This document shows, piece after piece, positions 1 to 5,249 of a stretch of DNA of 7,514 bases (its first letter is position 1; every line of letters starts with the position of its first letter). Both the position numbers and the translations under genes were made by a program. The stretch is taken from assembly GCA_902496005.1 (NCBI GenBank), contig CABUZI010000082.1, positions 1 to 7,514 of the forward strand, in the 5' to 3' direction. This DNA is from an uncultured Collinsella sp. GTDB taxonomy: Bacteria; Actinomycetota; Coriobacteriia; Coriobacteriales; Coriobacteriaceae. Below the pieces are notes generated by a model, which did no database searches, had not been told where the DNA came from, and saw nothing but the letters and a program-made list of their open reading frames with translations.

Positions 1-842
1 GCTATACGCTCGGCGATGCAGAGGCGACGCAGATTTATGATGCGGCTGGCCATTACCAGTACTGTGACTCTCCGGTCATTGCCGATGCTTCTGGCAATCT
101 CTACTACATCAATGATTCGGGCACGCTGTTTAAACTTGGAGCTGTCGAGTCTTGGACGGTTGCCTTTAACTCCAACGGCGGGTCTGCTTGCGACACTAAG
201 TTTGTTGCTACGGCCGATGGCAAGCTGGTCAAGCCGGCCGATCCGACGCGCGATGGCTACACTTTCGGCGGTTGGTATACCGATGAGGCTTGCACGCAGG
301 CGTATGACTTTAGCACGCCGGTGACGGCCGATCTGACGCTGTATGCCAAGTGGACCAAGAATGCCGTTAACCCTGGCGGTAATGGCGGCGCTGGTTCGAA
401 TGGCGGCGGCGGTTCTGGTACCGGTACTGGTTCCGGCACTGGCGCTGGCACTGGCACGGGTTCCGGCTCCGGCTCGAAGGGCGGCGCTGTCGCCCCGGGT
501 CATAAGCCGACGACCAAGACGACGGTGTCGACCAAGACCGAGACCAAGGACAACAAGTCCGACAAGAAGGACTCCGATAAGTCCGATAAGAAGGACGAGA
601 AGAAGTCTGACAAGAAGTCTGACAAGAAGTCTGACAGGAAGGACGGCAAGTCCGACAAGAAGTCCGACAAGAAGTCCGATTCCAAGTCCGATACGGGTGC
701 TGCTTCTACGACCACTGCTAAGAAGTCCTCTAGTGCTTCCGAGCAGGAGACTGGCACCAACCCGCTCGCCATTGTTGGCGTTGCCGCCGGCGTCATCGGT
801 CTCGCCATCGTCGGCGTGTTCGTGTTCACCAAACGTCGGTAG
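1..842 (+). CDS. Partial surface protein: beta-propeller-like blade, InlB B-repeat, K/S/D stalk, C-terminal anchor
   Basis: The 5' end lies outside the window; the reading frame starts at base 3 and shows 279 residues before TAG at 840-842. Residues about 20-45 (SPVIADASGNLYYIND, then GTLFKL) look like a PQQ-type beta-propeller blade. Residues about 51-118 form one Listeria-Bacteroides (InlB B) repeat, with FNSNGG, PTRDGYTFGGWYTD and LTLYAKW. A Gly/Ser/Thr linker follows, then a Lys/Ser/Asp repeat stalk (about 185-230). The C-terminus has EQETG (247-251), a hydrophobic stretch (about 254-275) and a KRR tail. This layout is that of an extracellular protein held on the envelope, probably for binding or adhesion, and the ligand is unknown. 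The EQETG motif is not a canonical LPxTG, so sortase attachment is uncertain and the helix may simply be a membrane anchor. The gene directly abuts the DUF4430 gene downstream and is probably in one transcript with it. Confidence 0.85.
   Translation, partial: YTLGDAEATQIYDAAGHYQYCDSPVIADASGNLYYINDSGTLFKLGAVESWTVAFNSNGGSACDTKFVATADGKLVKPADPTRDGYTFGGWYTDEACTQAYDFSTPVTADLTLYAKWTKNAVNPGGNGGAGSNGGGGSGTGTGSGTGAGTGTGSGSGSKGGAVAPGHKPTTKTTVSTKTETKDNKSDKKDSDKSDKKDEKKSDKKSDKKSDRKDGKSDKKSDKKSDSKSDTGAASTTTAKKSSSASEQETGTNPLAIVGVAAGVIGLAIVGVFVFTKRR
555..692 (+). repeat. Tandem Ser-Asp-Lys-Lys coding repeats
   Basis: About 46 codons are built from near-identical 12-base units (AAG TCY GAY AAG, read as KSDK), some interrupted by Asp, Glu, Gly or Arg codons. 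At 603-640 the unit AAGTCTGACAAG recurs almost exactly. The encoded stretch is highly charged and is expected to be an extended, disordered stalk across the cell wall. Repeats this similar at the DNA level can change copy number by slippage. Confidence 0.8.
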
Positions 843-846
843 GTGA
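841..846 (+). promoter_or_regulatory. Ribosome binding site overlapping the upstream stop codon
   Basis: AGGTGA shares its first two bases with the TAG stop of the upstream gene and sits five bases before GTG at 852. It favours 852 over the in-frame GTG at 843, which has no ribosome binding site in front of it. The overlap suggests translational coupling of the two surface-protein genes. Confidence 0.6.
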
Positions 847-851
847 GGGTT

Positions 852-1754
852 GTGTCCAATAAATCCAAGGACGCTGACCCCAAGCAACCAGATTCCTCGT
901 TCATTCAGTTCGACGATGCAAAGCAACAGGGCGCCGCTTCGGCGGCGTCCGCCTCTCGTCGCAAGGCGCTCCTTGGCGTTCTTGCTGCCGCGTGCACCAT
1001 TCTGATCGTCGTCTCGCTGGGCTTCGTCCATCCTTCCGAGAGCGGCGCCTGGTCCATTGACTGGATCGTTCAGACCGTGACGGGGGAGAGCGTCGTCGCC
1101 AAGGACACCAAGGGGTCTGGCTCGTCTGCCGCTTCGGGCGAGGCTAGTTCCAAGGATTCCAAATCTTCGAATGATGCAAAAGACGAGCCCAAGGGTTCGA
1201 ACGACGCCAAGGACGATTCCGAGTCTTCAAACAAGGAATCGGACAAAAACTCGGATAGCAAGAAGTCCGAGGACCGGGGCGGCAAGAAGTCTGGCGATAA
1301 ATCCGCTGCCCAAAATACGGGAGCCGGTGATACTTCCAATGCGTCTGGCGGTGCTTCTTCGGGCGGTGGCCAGTCGTCTGATGGAGCCTCATCCTCTAAT
1401 GGTGGAAATGCCTCCTCGGGCAGCCAAAGCGGCTCACAGGAGTCCAACTACGTTACGGTGACGGTTTCGGTCACATCGAGCGCTGTGGGCAATCCCGTGT
1501 CCTCTGGCGGCACCTTTACCTTTAACGAAGGCGCCACCGTTTACGATGCCCTGTGCGCGCTGGGCCTTTCTGTCAACGCACATGGCTCGTCGTACGGTAC
1601 GTATGTCTCCGCGATTGGTGGTTTGGCCGAGAAACAGTACGGCGGCACGAGCGGCTGGATGTACTCCGTCAACGGCGCAACGCCCATGACGGCCTGCAGT
1701 AACTACGTTCTCTCCAATGGCGACAACGTCGTTTGGTATTACGTAACGGGCTAG
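852..1754 (+). CDS. Membrane-anchored DUF4430 domain protein
   Basis: 300 residues with GTG start. An in-frame GTG at 843 would add three residues but lacks a ribosome binding site. Residues 1-38 are polar and end in RRK. Residues 39-59 are one hydrophobic helix, read as a signal-anchor with the C-terminus outside, although an uncleaved or long signal peptide is also possible. Residues about 82-197 are a low-complexity Ser/Lys/Asp/Gly linker. Residues about 198-300 match DUF4430 (transcobalamin-like C-terminal fold): TFNEGATVYDAL, then GTSGWMYSVNGATPM and a closing SNGDNVVWYYV. In characterised relatives this fold helps hold corrinoids, but many bacterial copies have no known ligand, so a ligand cannot be assigned here. 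It follows directly on the surface protein upstream and is followed by a strong terminator, so it closes that transcription unit. There is no LPxTG motif. Confidence 0.85.
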   Translation: MSNKSKDADPKQPDSSFIQFDDAKQQGAASAASASRRKALLGVLAAACTILIVVSLGFVHPSESGAWSIDWIVQTVTGESVVAKDTKGSGSSAASGEASSKDSKSSNDAKDEPKGSNDAKDDSESSNKESDKNSDSKKSEDRGGKKSGDKSAAQNTGAGDTSNASGGASSGGGQSSDGASSSNGGNASSGSQSGSQESNYVTVTVSVTSSAVGNPVSSGGTFTFNEGATVYDALCALGLSVNAHGSSYGTYVSAIGGLAEKQYGGTSGWMYSVNGATPMTACSNYVLSNGDNVVWYYVTG

Positions 1755-1776
1755 AGGCCTCGACATAGCGCGCCAG

Positions 1777-1814
1777 ACGGGCGGTTCGGACCAACATCCG
1801 GACCGCCCGTTTTT
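1777..1814 (+). terminator. Rho-independent terminator of the surface-protein unit
   Basis: A 14-bp stem pairs 1777-1790 (ACGGGCGGTTCGGA) with 1797-1810. It has one G-U wobble, a six-base loop (CCAACA) and a T-run at 1810-1814. It begins 22 bases after the DUF4430 stop codon. Confidence 0.9.
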
Positions 1815-1853
1815 CATGCGAATGGGACTGGGTCGCCGGGTCTCTCTGCAAAC

Positions 1854-1887
1854 AAAAAACCGGTTGGAACGGTAATTCCAACCGGTT
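1854..1887 (-). terminator. Rho-independent terminator of the GtrA gene
   Basis: A perfect 12-bp stem pairs 1858-1869 (AACCGGTTGGAA) with 1876-1887 around a six-base loop. On the minus strand it runs into six T residues (1859-1854). It starts 26 bases after the minus-strand stop at 1914, and it is arranged tail to tail with the plus-strand terminator next to it. Confidence 0.88.
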
Positions 1888-1913
1888 ATACATTCAAGCA
1901 AATAGTGAATCGA

Positions 1914-2321
1914 CTACGACCGTGCGCCCTCGAGGAAGAAGCGGCGACTGAAGTAGTTGTACCAGGTGACAAGGAACGTGGCGATGGCCTTCATGGCCTG
2001 GTAGCCGATGCTCAAAAACGTGACGCCCACAAACATGTACAGGTCGTTGAGGCCCAGGCCGATCACCGACAGGATGGTGAAGATCGTGAACTCGCGCTTG
2101 CGGCTCATGCCTTCGCGGTGGTTGAACACGTACTTCATGCTGAGCCAGTAGTTGACCACGACGGACGTGATAAACGAAACCGTGGTGCTCATCAAAAAGT
2201 CGAGGTGAAACAGCTCGACGAGCGCAATGAGCATGCCCCAGTCGATGCCAAAGGAGATAAGACCCACGACAGCAAACTTGAGGAACTGCTTGGTATGAGG
2301 TTGTGCCAGCGCCTTGCGCAC
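1914..2321 (-). CDS. GtrA-family membrane protein (downstream copy)
   Basis: 135 residues, the usual length for the family, with four hydrophobic segments at about 13-36, 41-60, 78-98 and 103-124. Family marks include KFAVVGLISFGIDWG at the first helix, NYWLSMKYVF after the second, NDLYMF before the fourth and a C-terminal YNYFSRRFFLEG. GtrA proteins are linked to moving undecaprenyl-phosphate-linked sugars across the membrane for decoration of surface glycans. That role is family knowledge and is not shown by this sequence. The GTG start is forced: no ATG, GTG or TTG occurs between the upstream in-frame TAA and it, and a good ribosome binding site precedes it. A close paralogue lies 219 bases upstream on the same strand. 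No glycosyltransferase is adjacent inside the window. Confidence 0.88.
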   Translation of the reverse strand: MRKALAQPHTKQFLKFAVVGLISFGIDWGMLIALVELFHLDFLMSTTVSFITSVVVNYWLSMKYVFNHREGMSRKREFTIFTILSVIGLGLNDLYMFVGVTFLSIGYQAMKAIATFLVTWYNYFSRRFFLEGARS

Positions 2322-2324
2322 GTA

Positions 2325-2333
2325 ATCACATCC
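2325..2333 (-). promoter_or_regulatory. Ribosome binding site of the downstream GtrA gene
   Basis: On the minus strand GGATGTGAT differs at one base from the consensus GGAGGTGAT and lies three bases before the GTG start. It supports this non-ATG start. Confidence 0.6.
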
Positions 2334-2418
2334 AATGCGTTGATGAATCGAGCAGGGGATACTTTAGATCTTTTGCAAGGGAAACGTAAGGTCTTTGCCA
2401 AGAACTATACGAACTCGT

Positions 2419-2457
2419 CAAATTTTCAAGAGCTAATCCGTAAACGTTGAAAATTTG
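2419..2457. repeat. AT-rich inverted repeat in the leader of the downstream GtrA gene
   Basis: An 11-bp perfect inverted repeat, CAAATTTTCAA (2419-2429) and TTGAAAATTTG (2447-2457), surrounds a 17-base spacer. The region is visibly more AT-rich than its surroundings. A minus-strand -10-like TATAGT (2404-2409) lies just downstream with TTGAAA (2424-2429) only 14 bases before it, so that promoter pairing is weak. The repeat could be an operator or a leader hairpin. Confidence 0.55.
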
Positions 2458-2473
2458 CCCGTAAACGAGCGGC

Positions 2474-2515
2474 GCCCACGGACGATACTGCGCTGAGTGC
2501 GTGTCGTCCGTGGGC
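2474..2515. repeat. 15-bp inverted repeat after the upstream GtrA gene
   Basis: GCCCACGGACGATAC (2474-2488) pairs with 2501-2515, with one G-U wobble and a 12-base loop. It lies 26 bases past the stop of the upstream GtrA gene on the minus strand, where a terminator is expected. No clear T-run follows on either strand; on the minus strand the next bases are GCCGCTCGTTTACGG. It may be an imperfect terminator, a 3' stabilising hairpin or a processing site. Confidence 0.6.
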
Positions 2516-2540
2516 ACCGTAATGCTGCGGGGGTGTCGAG

Positions 2541-2936
2541 CTACTTGGTCTCGTCGCCCTCCAGGAAGATCTTTCGGGTCACAAAGTTGTAGACCATGAC
2601 AAGCGCGGTGGCGCAGATCTTGGCGATATTGGCCTCGAGCCCCAGACCGGCGTTGAGCGCCAGCACGATGCCGTCGTTGAGCACCAAACCGATCACGGAC
2701 AGCACGACAAAGATGATGAACTCGCGGCGGCGGCTCATGCCTTCCTTGTGCGCAAACACGTACTTCATGCTTGCGAGGTAGTTAAAGATGAGTGAGATGA
2801 TAAAGCCGCTGGTGTTGGCGATCAGGATGTTGAGGCCGAGACCGTAGTGGAGCAGATTCATAATGCCAAAGTCGATAACCGTGGCAATGACACCGACGAC
2901 GCCAAATTTCATGATCTGCGCAAGGAGCTTTTGCAT
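2541..2936 (-). CDS. GtrA-family membrane protein (upstream copy)
   Basis: 131 residues from the chosen ATG at 2936. The frame also stays open to a TTG at 2999, giving 152 residues. The ATG is preferred because it has AAGGCAGG four bases before it and because MQKLLAQ aligns with the MRKALAQ start of the neighbouring copy. There are four hydrophobic segments at about 10-30, 36-54, 72-94 and 101-119. Shared family marks are KFGVVGVIATVIDFG, NYLASMKYVF and REFIIFVVLSVIGLVLND, with YNFVTRKIFLEG near the C-terminus. The expected role is membrane translocation or organisation of lipid-linked sugars. It begins 78 bases after the fbp stop on the same strand, so read-through from fbp is possible. The middle of the gene is also similar at the DNA level to the downstream copy, which points to tandem duplication. 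Confidence 0.88.
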   Translation of the reverse strand: MQKLLAQIMKFGVVGVIATVIDFGIMNLLHYGLGLNILIANTSGFIISLIFNYLASMKYVFAHKEGMSRRREFIIFVVLSVIGLVLNDGIVLALNAGLGLEANIAKICATALVMVYNFVTRKIFLEGDETK

Positions 2937-2940
2937 GGTA

Positions 2941-2948
2941 CCTGCCTT
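2941..2948 (-). promoter_or_regulatory. Ribosome binding site deciding the upstream GtrA start
   Basis: On the minus strand AAGGCAGG lies four bases before ATG (2936-2934). It supports that start over the longer in-frame TTG at 2999. Confidence 0.5.
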
Positions 2949-3014
2949 AGGGTGGCGCGGGGACGCCGTGGGGATGATAAACTCAGCAAGTTTAGCCAAT
3001 CCCCGCGGGTGGTG

Positions 3015-4931
3015 CTAGGCGCGCTCCTCGATAGCACCGTTTCTATATGCATCGAGCAGCTGACGCAGGTCTTGGATTTGGCTGCGGATCTTGGCGCCAG
3101 TATCGGTGTCGCTCACCATGCGGCGACGGTCCGCTTGGTCAAAACGGTTGGTCTCGCTTTCGATGTCCACGTTGCGCGTAAGTGCCTCGGCAACCGTCGT
3201 AAAGGCCCGGTGCGACTTGAGGCGGCAGCCGCGCGAGCTCGAGATGAGCGTATAGCCGGCGATACCCGTCTTGGGATGGTAAGCGCGGCAGAAGCCGCCA
3301 TCGATGACCAGCAGCTTGCCCTCGGCGCGGATGGGCTGCTCACCCTTGGTGGTTTTAACGGGCGTGTGGCCGTTGATGATGTGTCCGGTCGGCGAACATG
3401 CCATGGGCGCGACGCCAAACTCGCGCATGATGTCATCGCAGACCGAGGGCGACTTGGTAAGCGTAAAGTACGGGTCAATCGGCTCGACCCAGGTGCTCCT
3501 ATCGGCGATATAGGCGCGCTCAAAGGTACGCACTAAGCGTCCGCTGGCGGGTGAATTGAAGCCAATCCACAGGTACCACATCCAGTCGAGGGCGTCGCAG
3601 TCGCCCACGCGCCAGGCGCGGCGGGCGATGTGGTCGCAAAAATCGAGATAATCGCGGCCAGCGTGCCAGGTGCCCAGACAGTTCATGCTGCTAAAGGTGC
3701 CGTCTTCGTTGAGCGGAACGCAGCCATGGAACAGCAGGTTGCCGTTGGCGACCTTGTACATCGAGCCGTGGGAATAGAGGAAATCGATATGGCGATGCAG
3801 GTGATCGGCGGTGACAAACTCTGACACGAGCTTGTCGATGATGTGCTGCTCCTGAGACGTGAGCGTGTAGGGGTCCGCCGGGTCGACGGTGGGGAAGTCG
3901 TTGGTCGTGAGCGGCCACACGCTGCCGTCGGCGAGCGTGACTGTGCCGGTGTCGTGGTCGATCTTGTCGAGTAACAGGCGGTCGGTCATATCGAACTCGG
4001 GGTGGCGCTGGATAATCTGGCCCTCGAGCTTAAAGAGCAGCACGTTTATGGCCTTGATCAGCGGGGTGATGGACTCACCGGCGGTGTAGGTGGCATCGGC
4101 AAAGGCGACAAGCTCGCGCAGCGAGATGCCATAGTCGTTCTCGAGAATCTCGTAGTTGTCGTAGCGCAGGTTGTTGCGCAGCACCGTGGCGATGCAGGCG
4201 GGCTCACCGGCCGCAGCGCCCATCCACAGCAGATCGTGGTTACCCCACTGAATATCGAGCGAATGATAAGTGAGCAGGCGGTCCATAATCTTGGCCGCAC
4301 CGCCGCCACGGTCGAAGATGTCGCCCACCAAGTGCAGGTGGTCGACGGCGAGGCGCTTGATGAGCGAGGCAAGCGACTCGATAAAGTCGTCGGCGCTGGC
4401 GGTCTCCAAGATGGATTCGATAATGCGCTCGTGATAACGCACGCGGTAGTTGTTCTCGTCTGGATGCGTGTGCAACAACTCGTCGATGATGTAGGCGTAA
4501 TCACGCGGGATGGCCTTACGCACCTTGGAGCGGGTGTAGCGACTCGAAAGCGAGCGGGCAACCACAATGAGCTGGTCGAGCATGGTCTTGTACCAGGTGG
4601 GCGAGTCCTCGCGCCGGCTGCGGACAAGATCGATCTTCTCGCGCGGATAGTAGATGAGCGTGCACAGCTCGCCCTTTTCGTCAAAGGAGAGCGTGTCGCC
4701 AAAGATCTCGTCGACATGCTCGCGCACGACGCCCGAGCAGTTGTTGAGGATGTGCATAAAGGCTTCGTATTCGCCATGCACATCGCTCATAAAATGCTCG
4801 GTGCCCTTGGGCAGGTTGAGGATGGCCGAGAGGTTGATGATTTCGGTAAATGCGGATTGCTCGGTGGGGAACTGTCTCGACAGCAGGCGCAGATACTTGA
4901 AGTCTTGCGGATTGCGATCGAATGCGACCAT
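3015..4931 (-). CDS. fbp: Fructose-1,6-bisphosphatase, class III
   Basis: 638 residues, close to the usual length of class III enzymes. The enzyme hydrolyses fructose 1,6-bisphosphate to fructose 6-phosphate in the cytoplasm, the committing step of gluconeogenesis. The metallophosphoesterase signature is complete: D50-V-H52-G-E, G203-D204-I-F-D207-R-G, G230-N-H-D233, the FHG at 401-403 and NGHTPVK at about 520-526. Class-specific stretches include FTEIINLSAILNLPKGTEHF near the N-terminus and WYLWIGFNSPASGR at about 452-465. The start is ATG at 4931, with GGAAGG six bases before it. The frame stays open far upstream into the degV region, but that part has no ribosome binding site and no family similarity. 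The gene is divergent from degV and is followed by two gtrA-like genes on the same strand. The C-terminal tail after about 585 is charged and probably helical. Confidence 0.96.
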   Translation of the reverse strand: MVAFDRNPQDFKYLRLLSRQFPTEQSAFTEIINLSAILNLPKGTEHFMSDVHGEYEAFMHILNNCSGVVREHVDEIFGDTLSFDEKGELCTLIYYPREKIDLVRSRREDSPTWYKTMLDQLIVVARSLSSRYTRSKVRKAIPRDYAYIIDELLHTHPDENNYRVRYHERIIESILETASADDFIESLASLIKRLAVDHLHLVGDIFDRGGGAAKIMDRLLTYHSLDIQWGNHDLLWMGAAAGEPACIATVLRNNLRYDNYEILENDYGISLRELVAFADATYTAGESITPLIKAINVLLFKLEGQIIQRHPEFDMTDRLLLDKIDHDTGTVTLADGSVWPLTTNDFPTVDPADPYTLTSQEQHIIDKLVSEFVTADHLHRHIDFLYSHGSMYKVANGNLLFHGCVPLNEDGTFSSMNCLGTWHAGRDYLDFCDHIARRAWRVGDCDALDWMWYLWIGFNSPASGRLVRTFERAYIADRSTWVEPIDPYFTLTKSPSVCDDIMREFGVAPMACSPTGHIINGHTPVKTTKGEQPIRAEGKLLVIDGGFCRAYHPKTGIAGYTLISSSRGCRLKSHRAFTTVAEALTRNVDIESETNRFDQADRRRMVSDTDTGAKIRSQIQDLRQLLDAYRNGAIEERA

Positions 4932-4937
4932 GAAGCA

Positions 4938-4943
4938 CCTTCC
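4938..4943 (-). promoter_or_regulatory. Ribosome binding site of fbp
   Basis: GGAAGG on the minus strand lies six bases before the ATG at 4931. It fixes the start inside a much longer open frame. Confidence 0.75.
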
Positions 4944-4958
4944 GATGTGGTTGGTAAA

Positions 4959-4988
4959 ACTGATAAACAGCGTCAAACGTTTATCAGT
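4959..4988. repeat. Perfect 10-bp inverted repeat in the fbp leader
   Basis: ACTGATAAAC (4959-4968) and GTTTATCAGT (4979-4988) are separated by exactly ten bases. The nearest arm is 27 bases upstream of the fbp ATG. The arm centres are 20 bases apart, about two helical turns, which suits a dimeric regulator. On the minus strand the last arm leads into TTTT, so an RNA hairpin acting as an attenuator is an alternative. Confidence 0.65.
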
Positions 4989-5047
4989 ATGCGCCGCTTT
5001 TGTTTCGATTGGGGATGGGAGATCGAATTGTTGGCCGAACGGTTTGG

Positions 5048-5059
5048 TAAATCGATTTA
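5048..5059. repeat. 12-bp perfect palindrome TAAATCGATTTA
   Basis: The sequence is its own reverse complement and lies mid-way in the divergent spacer. It overlaps one copy of the TTTGGTAAAT word (5043-5052). It is a possible operator half-way between the two genes, but nothing links it to a known regulator. Confidence 0.45.
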
Positions 5060-5198
5060 GTTGAGGTGGATATGGCGGTTGAGTGGAGACGCAGGGTCGT
5101 TTTTGCAGACGCATGCCTCCGGGATCGATAGAGATGATGGCGGTAAAGATGTTCACTATCTTTGGTTCAATTTGGTAAATAGTGGACATTTGTACCGT

Positions 5199-5227
5199 AT
5201 TTACGCTTGCTGTGCAATAATTTACGC
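5199..5227 (+). repeat. Direct repeat ATTTACGC with 21-base period upstream of degV
   Basis: ATTTACGC occurs at 5199-5206 and again at 5220-5227. The 21-base offset equals two turns of DNA, so both copies would face the same side. They bracket the candidate -10 element of degV and end 22 bases before its ATG, as an operator would. Confidence 0.45.
5213..5221 (+). promoter_or_regulatory. Candidate extended -10 element for degV
   Basis: TGCAATAAT fits an extended -10 (TGn followed by a TATAAT-like hexamer) and lies 28 bases before the degV ATG. No good -35 element is found at 16-18 bases spacing; TTGTAC at 5190-5195 is 20 bases away. The call is tentative. Confidence 0.3.
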
Positions 5228-5237
5228 AGCAATGAGT

Positions 5238-5243
5238 AAGGAG
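5238..5243 (+). promoter_or_regulatory. Ribosome binding site of degV
   Basis: AAGGAG lies six bases before ATG at 5250 and decides this start over the in-frame ATG at 5232 and the long upstream open frame. Confidence 0.8.
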
Positions 5244-5249
5244 CCTCAT

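Larger units (their letters stand above)
4932..5249. other. Divergent fbp/degV spacer with several symmetric elements
   Basis: This 318-base stretch separates two divergent genes, so it must hold both promoters. It is more AT-rich than the genes. It contains the fbp and degV ribosome binding sites, a perfect 10-bp inverted repeat (4959-4988), a 12-bp palindrome (5048-5059) and a direct repeat (5199-5227). TTGGTAAA occurs three times (4951-4958, 5044-5051, 5172-5179), and two of these copies extend to TTTGGTAAAT. No convincing -35/-10 pair was found for fbp. No credible small gene was found here. Confidence 0.6.

Noticed and set aside
1070..1447. Minus-strand open frame opposite the DUF4430 linker
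   Set aside because: It is a low-complexity shadow (Pro, Glu, Ser, Leu) caused by the repetitive Ser/Lys/Asp linker on the plus strand.
1905..2450. 181-codon plus-strand open frame opposite the downstream GtrA gene
   Set aside because: It is antisense to a clear four-helix membrane protein, and its start lies just after the back-to-back terminators without a ribosome binding site.
2326..2517. Possible 63-residue small gene on the minus strand between the GtrA genes
   Set aside because: It has no recognisable domain, it covers both inverted repeats, and its 3' end runs right up to the ribosome binding site of the downstream GtrA gene.
2937..2999. TTG start at 2999 for the upstream GtrA gene
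   Set aside because: The extra 21 residues do not align with the neighbouring paralogue, and the ATG at 2936 has a better ribosome binding site. The short palindrome TAAACT-N5-AGTTTA (2978-2994) lies there instead.
4002..5060. 352-codon plus-strand open frame opposite fbp
   Set aside because: It overlaps the catalytic part of fbp in antisense, has no ribosome binding site and shows no recognisable domain.
5061..5249. N-terminal extension of degV from a TTG at 5061
   Set aside because: The ATG at 5250 has AAGGAG at ideal spacing and begins the typical DegV N-terminus. The upstream part looks like non-coding spacer.
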